DNA of 43,787 nt. Origin: JAKVCB01 sp963578605 (GTDB lineage Bacteria; Planctomycetota; Planctomycetia; Pirellulales; Lacipirellulaceae). Of this stretch, positions 35,138 to 43,664 are shown piece after piece; position 1 is the stretch's first letter; the number at the start of each line of letters is the position of its first letter. Under the pieces are notes generated by a model that saw nothing but the letters and a program-made list of their open reading frames with translations, ran no database searches and had not been told where the DNA came from. The translations under genes and the position numbers were made by a program. The stretch spans positions 1 to 43,787 of the forward strand of contig CAUZEA010000045.1 of NCBI GenBank assembly GCA_963578605.1. Reading direction: 5' to 3'.

Positions 35138-37159
35138 ATGGATTTGTACCGACTCGATCGATTACGAACCCGATCGCGGAGCGTACCTCGCTTTGCACTC
35201 TTGGTGATCGGAATCGTCACCGGTTTGATGGTTGCATCCCCGACCTTTGGCCAGCACTCCGTTTCCCGGCAATGGAACCAGGCCCTGTTGGACTCCATTC
35301 GCATTGATTTTCCCTCACCCACCGTACACTCGCGAAACTTGTACCACACATCGGCCGCAATGTACGACACGTGGGCTGCGTTTGATTCAAGAGCACAAGG
35401 CCATTTCTACACAACAAAGCATTCGGCAGCCGATATCCCGGCAGCCCGCAACGAAGCGATCAGCTACGCAGCCTACCGGGTTCTTTCCCACCGCTATGGA
35501 CTGGCAACAGATCCGATCACGTCACAACAGATGTTCGACGACCTGATGGATAGCCTGAACTACGACAAAACGATCACCACAACGGTGGGCAATTCGCCAG
35601 CTGCCATTGGTAATCGGATCGCTCAAACTATCATCGACGCCACGCTCAACGACGGGTCGAACGAAGGGGACCCACTCAAAGCTTACAAGGACAATACAGG
35701 TTATAACCCCATCAACCCGCCCATGACGGTTGACTTCGCGTCCGTAACCGACACGTTCAATACAGCACTGACCGATCCCAATCGCTGGCAGCCCCTCTTT
35801 ATCGAGTCGTTCACAGCGCAGAATGGAATTGTCCTCGGCTCGAACTTGCAGGAATATGTCGGGCCACACTGGGGAAACGTCACCCCGTTTGCGATGGGAA
35901 GAAACCCGAACCCCGGACCCTACAGTTGGTCGAGTCTTGACCCGGGACCTGCTCCCCAATTGGGAGGTCCAGACTCGGCTGAGTACACCGAAAACACAAT
36001 GCAGGTCCTGCGCTTGAGCAATTCCCTCGACCCCACCAAGGGACCAGGTCTTGAATCGATCAACATCTCGCCCAACACATCGGGTAATCGGACCCTGGGA
36101 ACCCACACCAACCAGGGATATCCAGTCAATCCCATCACAGGACAACCGTATGCCGACAATTTCGTGAAGGTTGGCGATTACGGCCGCGTGCTGGCGGAGT
36201 TCTGGGCTGATGGACCAGCATCGGAAACTCCACCCGGGCACTGGAATGTTATCGCCAACGAGGTTTCTGAGCATCCGCTGCTGGAAAAGCGGATTGGCGG
36301 CACCGGGCCCGTCGTCGACAACTTGGAGTGGGACACGAAGCTCTACTTCGCCCTGAATGGAGCGGTTCACGATGCGGCTATCGCGGCGTGGGGGAGCAAA
36401 CGTGTCTACGACTACGTACGGCCTATCACCATGATCCGCTACCAAGGGGGCCTGGGCCAGTCTTCGGACGATCAACTGCCGTCATACCACCCGGATGGAC
36501 TGCCGCTCGGAGCGGAACTTGTCGAGTTGATTACCGCCGAATCGATCGCCGAAGGTGGTAAGCACCGCAACGCGTACGTGAAGGCCAACCGTGATCACAG
36601 AGGTGACTTTTTCCCACACTTCACCGAGGCCGACCTGGTTGACAAGGTTGCGGTGCTCGCCTGGAACCGCGAACCCGAAGATCCAGAGACACAATTCAGC
36701 GGCACCGATTGGATCCTGGCGGAGCACTGGGTCCCTTACCAGCAAAACAACTTTATCACGCCCGCCTTTGCCTCCTATGTTTCTGGCCACAGTACCTTTA
36801 GCCGGGCTGCTGCAGAGGTCATGACCCAGTTCACCGGGAGCCAATACTTCCCGGAAGGGTTAGGCGAAATGACATTCACACCCGATTTTCTTGACTTCGA
36901 GATTGGCCCCAGCGAAGCGGTCACGCTGCAGTGGGCATCGTACTACGATGCCGCCGACGAAGCTGGAATTTCGCGACTCTGGGGCGGCATTCATGTTGCG
37001 CCCGACGACTTTAGAGGACGGGTCATGGGCTCGGTACTTGGAACTTTAGCCTATGATTACGCCGTCCAGCATTTTGGCGTTCCCGAACCGTCAACCTGTT
37101 TTATGGTGCTCACCGGTTGCGTGACACTCGGCATCGGCCTGCCTCGTCGTCGCTGCTGA
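35138..37159 (+). CDS. Vanadium-dependent haloperoxidase-like PAP2 protein with PEP-CTERM tail
   Basis: A 673-residue exported protein with the vanadate/phosphate site of the PAP2/vanadium haloperoxidase superfamily. The three motifs are KX6RP (Lys421, Arg428, Pro429), SGH (549-551, with Val replacing the usual Pro before it) and SRX5HX3D (Ser612, Arg613, His619, Asp623). Vanadium chloroperoxidase-like proteins of this length are known in planctomycetes. A basic, hydrophobic N-terminal signal ends near TFG. The C-terminus is VPEPST, a hydrophobic segment, then RRR, the PEP-CTERM sorting signal, so the protein is probably processed and surface-anchored or released by an exosortase. ATG 35138 is chosen to give a normal signal; 34994 and 35099 are in-frame alternatives. 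Halide oxidation or phosphatase activity cannot be separated by eye. Confidence 0.88.
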   Translation: MDLYRLDRLRTRSRSVPRFALLVIGIVTGLMVASPTFGQHSVSRQWNQALLDSIRIDFPSPTVHSRNLYHTSAAMYDTWAAFDSRAQGHFYTTKHSAADIPAARNEAISYAAYRVLSHRYGLATDPITSQQMFDDLMDSLNYDKTITTTVGNSPAAIGNRIAQTIIDATLNDGSNEGDPLKAYKDNTGYNPINPPMTVDFASVTDTFNTALTDPNRWQPLFIESFTAQNGIVLGSNLQEYVGPHWGNVTPFAMGRNPNPGPYSWSSLDPGPAPQLGGPDSAEYTENTMQVLRLSNSLDPTKGPGLESINISPNTSGNRTLGTHTNQGYPVNPITGQPYADNFVKVGDYGRVLAEFWADGPASETPPGHWNVIANEVSEHPLLEKRIGGTGPVVDNLEWDTKLYFALNGAVHDAAIAAWGSKRVYDYVRPITMIRYQGGLGQSSDDQLPSYHPDGLPLGAELVELITAESIAEGGKHRNAYVKANRDHRGDFFPHFTEADLVDKVAVLAWNREPEDPETQFSGTDWILAEHWVPYQQNNFITPAFASYVSGHSTFSRAAAEVMTQFTGSQYFPEGLGEMTFTPDFLDFEIGPSEAVTLQWASYYDAADEAGISRLWGGIHVAPDDFRGRVMGSVLGTLAYDYAVQHFGVPEPSTCFMVLTGCVTLGIGLPRRRC

Positions 37160-37282
37160 GATACCCGTTGCCTCTCTAACTCAAGCGACACCGGCAAAAG
37201 ATGGTTGTGAGGTACTGGCAGGGCCACCTCGAGTTGCCGGGAAGATGCACCGGAATGGACGCGATCTGAATCCAAGCAGAAC

Positions 37283-38380
37283 TTAACGCTGGTGTTCCGC
37301 AGGTCTCATCTGACGCTGCTTCCAGTACTCGTCAGGGTGAGACCCATACTTGGTGGGTTCGTAAGTTCCTACCAATGCGACCTCGGTCCCTTGTTCGGGG
37401 ATTTGTTCTTCCATCCCCAGGCACCAGTAAACCCCATTGACCAACACCCGCCGCGTTCCTTCAGCGACCAGGTCTACCGAAGCTCCGATGGTTGATGCCA
37501 AGGCACGGCCTGGCTGGCCACCGGGAACTTGATAAGTTTTGGTCCACACAATCGGCATCATAGGATCGTTCTTCTCTCCCTCGACCGGAGGGCCGTCGTC
37601 AGGACACATCCCATAAAATGGATCGTTGGCATCGAAGTCACCTTTGCGGGTCATCACTTGCCCGGCGATGATCGGTTGGCTATCTCCTGGCAGTGGCAAC
37701 CGCACGCCATACACATCCGTCGGACCCCAAATATCGCCGGCGCGGATCCCGCGCGTGATGGGATGCCGCGCGGCCCCCGCCGCCACAACTCCGCGCGTAC
37801 TTTCCTGCTTGTGTGCACCGTGATGGCTAATCCATTTTTCACCTAGCACAAGCCGGCCGAATCCACCTTGCCAGGCCTTTTGCTCTCCAGCATAGCCATT
37901 GCCATAGTGGGCCCAGGGATTTTCCTCTCCAAACATAAAGGCATGGGTCGCCGTCCGCAGTCCAAGCACAGGCCGACCACTCTTGAGATAGTCGTCGAAC
38001 TGTTGCATCTGGTCGTCGGGTAACCCACGGAAGCGCGTGAAAATAATCGCCAAATCTGCCGTCTCAAGTACTTCTAACCCTGGAATATTGTTCTGGTTCA
38101 CTGGATTAATAATGCCGGAATCGGGATCGACCGCAAACAAAACCGTACAGGTGAAACTGTGATGGGTTGCCAGGATTTTCGCGAGTTGCGGCAGCGCTTC
38201 CTCCGAACGATACTCTTCGTCCCCCGAGATCAGCACCACCTGTTTTCCACTTCCCGGCCCCGAACCTCCTTCATAAACGATCCATTGGTCGTCAGAAAAA
38301 CCGCAAGGAACAAGCGCACTTGAAAACAACACCGACGCAATCCAAATCGACATGTGACAAGGTTCGGGAATGAGATTCAT
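37283..38380 (-). CDS. Exported ThuA-like protein
   Basis: A 365-residue protein with a signal peptide (hydrophobic stretch SIWIASVLFSSALVPCG) followed by a ThuA-like domain. Landmarks are KQVVLISGDEEYRSEEALPQ, LAIIFTRFRGLPDDQ, RPVLGLRTATHAF and a SHHGAHKQES segment. It is more diverged than the ThuA protein at 17094-18023. Several starts are possible (38413, 38380, 38353); 38380 has a GAGG about 10 bases upstream and keeps the signal near the N-terminus. It lies 30 bases after the DUF1501 gene on the same strand, so the three leftward genes may be one operon. Function unproven. Confidence 0.85.
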   Translation of the reverse strand: MNLIPEPCHMSIWIASVLFSSALVPCGFSDDQWIVYEGGSGPGSGKQVVLISGDEEYRSEEALPQLAKILATHHSFTCTVLFAVDPDSGIINPVNQNNIPGLEVLETADLAIIFTRFRGLPDDQMQQFDDYLKSGRPVLGLRTATHAFMFGEENPWAHYGNGYAGEQKAWQGGFGRLVLGEKWISHHGAHKQESTRGVVAAGAARHPITRGIRAGDIWGPTDVYGVRLPLPGDSQPIIAGQVMTRKGDFDANDPFYGMCPDDGPPVEGEKNDPMMPIVWTKTYQVPGGQPGRALASTIGASVDLVAEGTRRVLVNGVYWCLGMEEQIPEQGTEVALVGTYEPTKYGSHPDEYWKQRQMRPAEHQR

Positions 38381-38409
38381 ACGACAAAACCTCGTGGTTT
38401 TCTGCCCGT

Positions 38410-39852
38410 TCACGCCAGAATTGCCGGCACAACCTTACCATGAACATCCGTCAGTCGATAACGCCGTCCCTGGTGTTTGTAAGTCAGCTGTTCGTGGTCA
38501 ATTCCCAAGAGGTGTAAAAGGGTCGCCTGAAAATCATGGATGTGAACTCCATCTTGCTCGACGTTGTAACTGAACGGGTCCGTTTCTCCGTAGGTGATCC
38601 CCGGCTTGATACCGCCGCCAGCCGCCCAGATCGAAAAACAGCGGGGGTGATGATCGCGTCCAAAGCTATTTGGCGTCAACTTCCCCTGGCAGTAATTCGT
38701 GCGGCCAAACTCCCCGCCCCAAATGACCAGGGTCTCTGCCAGCAAGCCACGTTGATAAAGATCAGTAATCAGGGCAGCCGAAGCCTGGTCGGTTTGCTGG
38801 CATTTACCAGGCAAACTGCCTGGCAAGTTACTATGGTGATCCCAGCCTCTATGGTAGAGCTGAATAAAGCGGACATCTTGTTCTGCAAGTCGCCGCGCGA
38901 GCAGGCAGTTTGCCGCATAGGTGCCTGGTTCACGTGAATCTTCGCCGTAGAGCTTGAAAATATGCTCGGGCTCATTCGCCACGTTGGTGACCTCGGGAAT
39001 CGACATTTGCATCTTGTAGGCCAACTCATACTGACCGATGCGGGCTTCAATCTCCGTATCACCAGTTCGCTCAAGCTGCAGTTCGTGCAATTCTCGCAAT
39101 CGATGGAGCATAGCGCGACGACTGTTGGCATCAATGCCTGCCGGGTTACCGAGATAGAGAACGGGATCTTCGCCCGAGCGAAACCGAACGCCTTGATGTT
39201 CAGCAGGGAGAAACCCACTTCCCCACAAGCGGGAAAGGAGCGGCTGCCCTCCTTCATCCTTCGAAATCAGTACGACAAACGAGGGCAAATTTGCGTTGGA
39301 AGCCCCCAAACCATAATTGAGCCATGCGCCAATACTTGGCCGGCCGGGAAATTGCGAACCCGTTTGGAAGAACGTCACGGCCGGTCCATGATTGATGGCT
39401 TCGGTATACATGGAGGAAATCACACAGAGCTGATCAGCGACTGCCGCGGTATGCGGAAGCAATTCACTGAACCAGGTACCGCTTTCTCCATGTGGGGCGA
39501 ACTTGTAGGGAGAACCTACCAGCGGAAGGCTCGCCTGGTTTCCCGACATGCTGGTCAACCGTTGGCCTCGTCGAACTTCCTCGGGAAGTTCCGTCCCGTG
39601 CAATTCGTTGAGCAAAGGCTTGTGGTCAAAAAGATCGATTTGTGAGGGTGCACCACTTTGGAAGAGATAGATCACGCGTTTGGCCTTGGGAGCCAAGTGA
39701 AGCCCCGGCAGCGCCGGGCCGGTCGAAGCGGCGCCGAGGGGCGATTCCAACTCTCCCAAAGCGATCGCCCCCAGCCCCATTCCAAAACGACTCAACATCT
39801 GACGGCGGCTCATCCCATTCGCCGAATCGCACCCTGTACATTGGCCACTCAT
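38410..39852 (-). CDS. Exported DUF1501 family protein
   Basis: A 480-residue paralogue of the protein at 33224-34633. The N-terminus has a twin-arginine-like MSRRQMLSRFGMGLGA signal preceded by two Cys (CTGC). The body carries RVIYLFQSGAPSQIDLFDHKP, SELLPHTAAVADQLCVI, CLLARRLAEQDVRFIQLYHRGWDHHSN, VIWGGEFGRTNYCQG and the shared ending RLTDVHGKVVPAILA. ATG 39852 has GGAGGA about 10 bases upstream; the frame extends to 39915 and would overlap the preceding gene. It lies 44 bases after the DUF1549/DUF1553 gene, the usual pairing. Confidence 0.92.
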   Translation of the reverse strand: MSGQCTGCDSANGMSRRQMLSRFGMGLGAIALGELESPLGAASTGPALPGLHLAPKAKRVIYLFQSGAPSQIDLFDHKPLLNELHGTELPEEVRRGQRLTSMSGNQASLPLVGSPYKFAPHGESGTWFSELLPHTAAVADQLCVISSMYTEAINHGPAVTFFQTGSQFPGRPSIGAWLNYGLGASNANLPSFVVLISKDEGGQPLLSRLWGSGFLPAEHQGVRFRSGEDPVLYLGNPAGIDANSRRAMLHRLRELHELQLERTGDTEIEARIGQYELAYKMQMSIPEVTNVANEPEHIFKLYGEDSREPGTYAANCLLARRLAEQDVRFIQLYHRGWDHHSNLPGSLPGKCQQTDQASAALITDLYQRGLLAETLVIWGGEFGRTNYCQGKLTPNSFGRDHHPRCFSIWAAGGGIKPGITYGETDPFSYNVEQDGVHIHDFQATLLHLLGIDHEQLTYKHQGRRYRLTDVHGKVVPAILA

Positions 39853-39896
39853 TTGTTGAATTTCCTCCAATTTATGGGGTCTCAACCAGGGACAAC

Positions 39897-42800
39897 CTAA
39901 CGCTTCATAATACACGCATCGTAATTCAATAACATTTCTGCGAGCACCCCCGCCGCTGCCAGTTGCACGACGTCTAAATCTTCACGAAAAGGGGCTTCTC
40001 CGGTTTTCAGGAATAACTTGGCCCGGTCGGGAAACTCCTGGAAGTAAGCGAGTTGCTCCTGATAGGTCCGAAAAAGAATCTCGCGTTCCCGCGGTTCTGG
40101 CTGCCGGCTGGTCAACAACAGGAACATCTCTTCGCCCAATCGGCTGGCATCGCCACCAGATTGCCCAACCATGCGCTGGCCAAGAATTCGGGCTGCTTCA
40201 ACCAGCTGAGGATCGTTGAGCAAGACCAGGGCCTGCAGTGGGGTCGACGTCTTTTCTCGTTTGACGACACACACATCTCGTTTGGATGCATCGAGCGTCA
40301 TCATCACCGGGGCGGGGCCAGTACGTTTCCAATAAGTATACATGCTGCGCCGATACAAGGCATCGCCCTTCTCCCGGTCAACCGGCTTGAACGAAACTGC
40401 CACTTCATAAGGGCGGACCGGAGGACCGCCAATGCGGTTAACCAACAGCCCGCTCACGGCAAGGTAATTGTCTCGAATCATTTCAGCCGGTAATCGATAA
40501 CTGGGGCCACGGGCCAGCATGCGATTCTCCGGATCAGCCACCATTTGCTCGTTGGTGACACGAGAACTCTGCCGATACGTTGACGACATCACGATCTGTT
40601 TGAGTAAATGCTTCACATCCCAGCCGCTATCCATGAAATCCTTGGCTAACCAATCCAACAACTTCGGATGGCTGGGTAATTCACCCTGACTGCCAAAATC
40701 TTCGGTTGTCCGGACAAGTCCCGTGCCGAAGAACAATTGCCAGAACTGGTTCACGGCCACGCGCGCGGTCAGTGGATTTTTCGGATCGGTAAGCCAGCGG
40801 GCAAGCCCCAAGCGGTTGCGCGGCTCACCCGTTGGAAATCGATTGAGCACAGCCGGGGTCCCAGGATCCACGGGATCGGTCGGTGCATCGTACATTCCAC
40901 GCTTCAAGACATAGGTTTGGCGCCGCTTGTTGAGTTCCCGCATCACCATGATTTCTTCGGTCGAATTGTCAATCTCATTCTTTTGTTGACGGTTGGTTTT
41001 TAATTCCGCCAACTGATGGCGATAGTCGGGATCGACCGTCGAGAGGTAGTATTGAAACAGCGACTCCCGCTCTGGTACCGAAAGCTGATTGGTAGAACGC
41101 CCAAGCAATAGTCGCAGACTTTGGCCATCGAACAGCTGGGCAATCTCCAACGGGGTAAGTTGCCGGGTAAAAACCTGCAGTTCGTCGACCAACCCACCCG
41201 CAAAGCCTCGATCACGATTACGTTGTCCCAGTACCAGGTGATCGCCTCCCTCTCCCTGAATAGACTTGGTTAGATTGTCGCGGACCACTTCCACCGGTTG
41301 CCGAACGCCATCCACAAAAATAGTTAACCCCCCCGCTGAACTCGACCCATCGTAAGTGATCGCAACATGATGCCACTCTTCGACTGGCAGCGGCACACGG
41401 GTCTTGACCCGGATCGCGTTGCCTGGCCAGAAATTAATCAGCGAGGCACTCAGGCATCCCTCTTCCAACAACAACTGGTAACCGCGACTGCCCCCATCGG
41501 TCCAAGACCTACCACGGCGCCAAACAACCGCCCTCTCCTTCCGGTCAGGTGTTTGGATCCAGAGCGCCACCGTAAAGGGCTCTTGACGTGTAAAATCGCT
41601 GATTTTGGTCACGATGCCATCATCGCCAGTCAAGCGGACAGCGCGGCCGAGCTTTCCCGCAACAAGCTGGTTGGCTGCCGAACTTGTCGCTGGTGTCTCC
41701 GGAACATCCAGATTCTTGAACTTACCTTCCGCCACTTCGTCAAACGGAAAGTACGCAATCCGACCCGGACTCAACGGTTCGGTCGGACGCTCCGCCAGCC
41801 ACGCATCGAACGCGGTGCGTGGTTGGGTGCGGACGGACTCAAGCTGTGCCACAGACGCTTCGACGCGATGATCTAAATCGGTAATTTTTGCCTTGGTTTC
41901 TTCGTCGGCAAGTACAAGCGTGGGCGTGGGTGTTGAATTGGTGTGATACGAATAGAGCCCTGCCTCATCAATGTTATTGAAGAAGGCAAAAAGGCCGTAA
42001 TACTCCCGCTGCGTAATAGGATCGTATTTGTGGTCATGGCAACGGGAACATTCCATCGTTAACCCCAGCAAACCAGTCGCAAGGGTGTGGAGCCGGTCCG
42101 CCACATACTCCACGCGAAACTCTTCAGGTGTGCTGCCACCCTCAGTTTTTTGAGAATGCAAACGGTTAAAGGTCGTGGCAAGAACTTGCTCATCCGAACT
42201 TTCTGCCAGGAGATCTCCGGCTATCTGCCAGGTGATGAACTGGTCGTATGGAAAATCTTGATTAAAGGCTCTAATGACCCAGTCGCGCCAAGGCCACACA
42301 CGTCGATCACGATCGACCTGGTAACCGAAGGTGTCTGAGTAACGGGCCAAATCAAGCCAATGGGTGGCCATTCTTTCGCCAAACGATGGGCTCTCAAGCA
42401 GTCGCTCAACGGCCCGCTTATAGGCATCGCCTGGAGGATCGCTGAGATACTGCTCGATCTGGTCCAACGTTGGGGGAAGACCTGTTAAATCAAACGTGAC
42501 CCGCCGCAAAAGAGTCTCCCGTGCAGCCGGGGGAGCGGGTTCTGTGGATTCATGCTTGAGTTTGGCCAATACAAAATGGTCGACGGGAGTCGTCGCCCAG
42601 GTTGATTGCCCAACGTCTGGAAGCGGAGTTTCCTCGAGCGGGTTGAATGACCAATGCTCCTTCCAGGTAGCACCCTGCTCAATCCAGCGCCGGATGAGCG
42701 CGATTTCGTATTCCGAAAGTGGTGGGAGTTTTGAATCGACCGGCGGCATCTGTACCGCCTCGTCGACAGAGGAAATCCGCCGGTAAAGCTTGCTCTGGTC

Positions 42801-43055
42801 AGGGTCACCCGGAGCAATGATGGCCAGTCCGGTGGCGGGCTCTCCCAGGCGGGCATCGTGACGATCGAGTCTTAGATCGGCCTGACGTGCACTGGCATCC
42901 GGACCGTGGCACTTGTAACATCGGTCCGAGAGAATTGGCTTGATGTGAAAGTTGTAGTCGACTTCTACCGGCAACTCACCACTGGCCGCAAGCGCTAAAC
43001 TACAGCTCAGCAAACTTAACGACCAGCCAGCCAACTTGATGTCGGCCAGCAGCAT
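39897..43055 (-). CDS. Exported PSCyt1-DUF1549-LamG-DUF1553 protein
   Basis: A 1052-residue secreted multidomain protein. After the signal peptide comes a planctomycete cytochrome C domain (PSCyt1) with CYKCH at 46-50 and the usual MPP loop (VQMPPVDSKLPP). DUF1549 follows, with VDHFVLAKLKHE, VTFDLTGLPPT and CSRCHDHKYD (a second CxxCH). Next is a LamG/concanavalin-like domain (GRIAYFPFDE to LVDELQVFTRQLTPLEIAQLFDG), then DUF1553 with NPLTARVAVNQFWQLFFG, SSTYRQSS and RSMYTYWKRTGP. The LamG insertion suggests glycan binding. The frame is open to 43100, and either start gives a signal peptide. A good promoter lies upstream at 43149-43178. Confidence 0.92.
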   Translation of the reverse strand: MLLADIKLAGWSLSLLSCSLALAASGELPVEVDYNFHIKPILSDRCYKCHGPDASARQADLRLDRHDARLGEPATGLAIIAPGDPDQSKLYRRISSVDEAVQMPPVDSKLPPLSEYEIALIRRWIEQGATWKEHWSFNPLEETPLPDVGQSTWATTPVDHFVLAKLKHESTEPAPPAARETLLRRVTFDLTGLPPTLDQIEQYLSDPPGDAYKRAVERLLESPSFGERMATHWLDLARYSDTFGYQVDRDRRVWPWRDWVIRAFNQDFPYDQFITWQIAGDLLAESSDEQVLATTFNRLHSQKTEGGSTPEEFRVEYVADRLHTLATGLLGLTMECSRCHDHKYDPITQREYYGLFAFFNNIDEAGLYSYHTNSTPTPTLVLADEETKAKITDLDHRVEASVAQLESVRTQPRTAFDAWLAERPTEPLSPGRIAYFPFDEVAEGKFKNLDVPETPATSSAANQLVAGKLGRAVRLTGDDGIVTKISDFTRQEPFTVALWIQTPDRKERAVVWRRGRSWTDGGSRGYQLLLEEGCLSASLINFWPGNAIRVKTRVPLPVEEWHHVAITYDGSSSAGGLTIFVDGVRQPVEVVRDNLTKSIQGEGGDHLVLGQRNRDRGFAGGLVDELQVFTRQLTPLEIAQLFDGQSLRLLLGRSTNQLSVPERESLFQYYLSTVDPDYRHQLAELKTNRQQKNEIDNSTEEIMVMRELNKRRQTYVLKRGMYDAPTDPVDPGTPAVLNRFPTGEPRNRLGLARWLTDPKNPLTARVAVNQFWQLFFGTGLVRTTEDFGSQGELPSHPKLLDWLAKDFMDSGWDVKHLLKQIVMSSTYRQSSRVTNEQMVADPENRMLARGPSYRLPAEMIRDNYLAVSGLLVNRIGGPPVRPYEVAVSFKPVDREKGDALYRRSMYTYWKRTGPAPVMMTLDASKRDVCVVKREKTSTPLQALVLLNDPQLVEAARILGQRMVGQSGGDASRLGEEMFLLLTSRQPEPREREILFRTYQEQLAYFQEFPDRAKLFLKTGEAPFREDLDVVQLAAAGVLAEMLLNYDACIMKR

Positions 43056-43115
43056 AGACTTGCCAGTACTGCAGGAGAAGACTAAGCGAAGTGGGATCAT
43101 GGATTTTAGAGAGCG

Positions 43116-43128
43116 CCTGCGTCGCAGG
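43116..43128. promoter_or_regulatory. CCTGCG/CGCAGG palindrome downstream of promoter
   Basis: A perfect 6-bp inverted repeat around one central base, about 15-25 bases after the expected transcription start of the leftward PSCyt1 gene and before its first ATG. It could be an operator or a leader hairpin. The same arms occur at 18154-18168, so it may instead be a small dispersed repeat. Confidence 0.35.
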
Positions 43129-43148
43129 AAAAAATTTATTCAATGGGC

Positions 43149-43178
43149 ATTATACCATAATAAAAGAATCCGTCGCAA
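43149..43178 (-). promoter_or_regulatory. Sigma70-type promoter for the leftward PSCyt1/DUF1501/ThuA genes
   Basis: Reading leftward, TTGCGA (43178-43173) and a perfect TATAAT (43154-43149) are separated by 18 bases. This predicts a start near 43142, about 40 bases before the first ATG at 43100. The surroundings are unusually AT-rich for the window. Confidence 0.5.
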
Positions 43179-43501
43179 CTTGTCGCGTCAAAGTCTTTTC
43201 CGCAAAAAATGGCACTTCGCGACCGTCAGGCAACTCGCTGTTGCCTGGCACACCCAGGTTTTTTTCCGGCGAATTGCACACCATCGCACGTCGAGCCCGT
43301 TTAACAGTTGGCATAAATTCCAGCCACTGCTACTCCAAACAACCCCGTTCTGCGGTGCAGCGGCCGGCGCTGAACGTTGTCGAAAAGGCCCCGAGATAAG
43401 GCTGACCAATCGTATGTTAAAAGTGCGTGAATCTTCGTGGATCGTGCGGCACTGTCGGCTGCCCGACCTGGTTCCGCCCGATCCGTTACAGCGGAGCCGG
43501 C

Positions 43502-43660
43502 TCAAAACTTCTTGTACGGCAGGAATTTTCCGTTGTAGATAATTTTGACGCGGTCACCATTGGGATTTGGTTCTCGCTCAACATCAATCGAGAAGTCGAT
43601 CGCACTCATGATGCCGTCGCCGAATTCTTCCTGGGCGACTTCTTTCATTGCGATGCCATA
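43502..43660 (-). pseudogene. cynS: Cyanase (cyanate hydratase) C-terminal remnant
   Basis: Reading leftward, 52 codons from YGIAMKEVAQEEFGDGIM to GKFLPYKKF and a stop match the C-terminal catalytic domain of cyanase, which converts cyanate and bicarbonate to ammonia and CO2. The segment has the conserved EEFGDGIMSAIDF. A complete cyanase is about 150 residues, so the N-terminal DNA-binding-like domain and part of the active site, including the conserved Arg-x-x-Glu of the preceding helix, are missing. Upstream of codon TAT (43658-43660) the similarity stops and the frame meets a TAG at 43688-43690. The remnant is presumably non-functional. Palindromic DNA at the junction suggests an insertion as the cause. 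Confidence 0.8.
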
Positions 43661-43664
43661 TGAC

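Larger units (their letters stand above)
43056..43501. other. Intergenic region between the PSCyt1 gene and the cyanase remnant
   Basis: About 450 bases with no gene. It includes the promoter at 43149-43178, the CCTGCG/CGCAGG palindrome at 43116-43128 and a hairpin CAGGCAAC/GTTGCCTG with a 5-base loop at 43227-43247. The plus-strand frames across this region lack ribosome-binding sites and family motifs. Confidence 0.5.

Noticed and set aside
38962..39645. Long open frame of 227 codons on the plus strand
   Set aside because: It lies fully inside the DUF1501 gene on the opposite strand, has no motif and no ribosome-binding site; it is a shadow frame.
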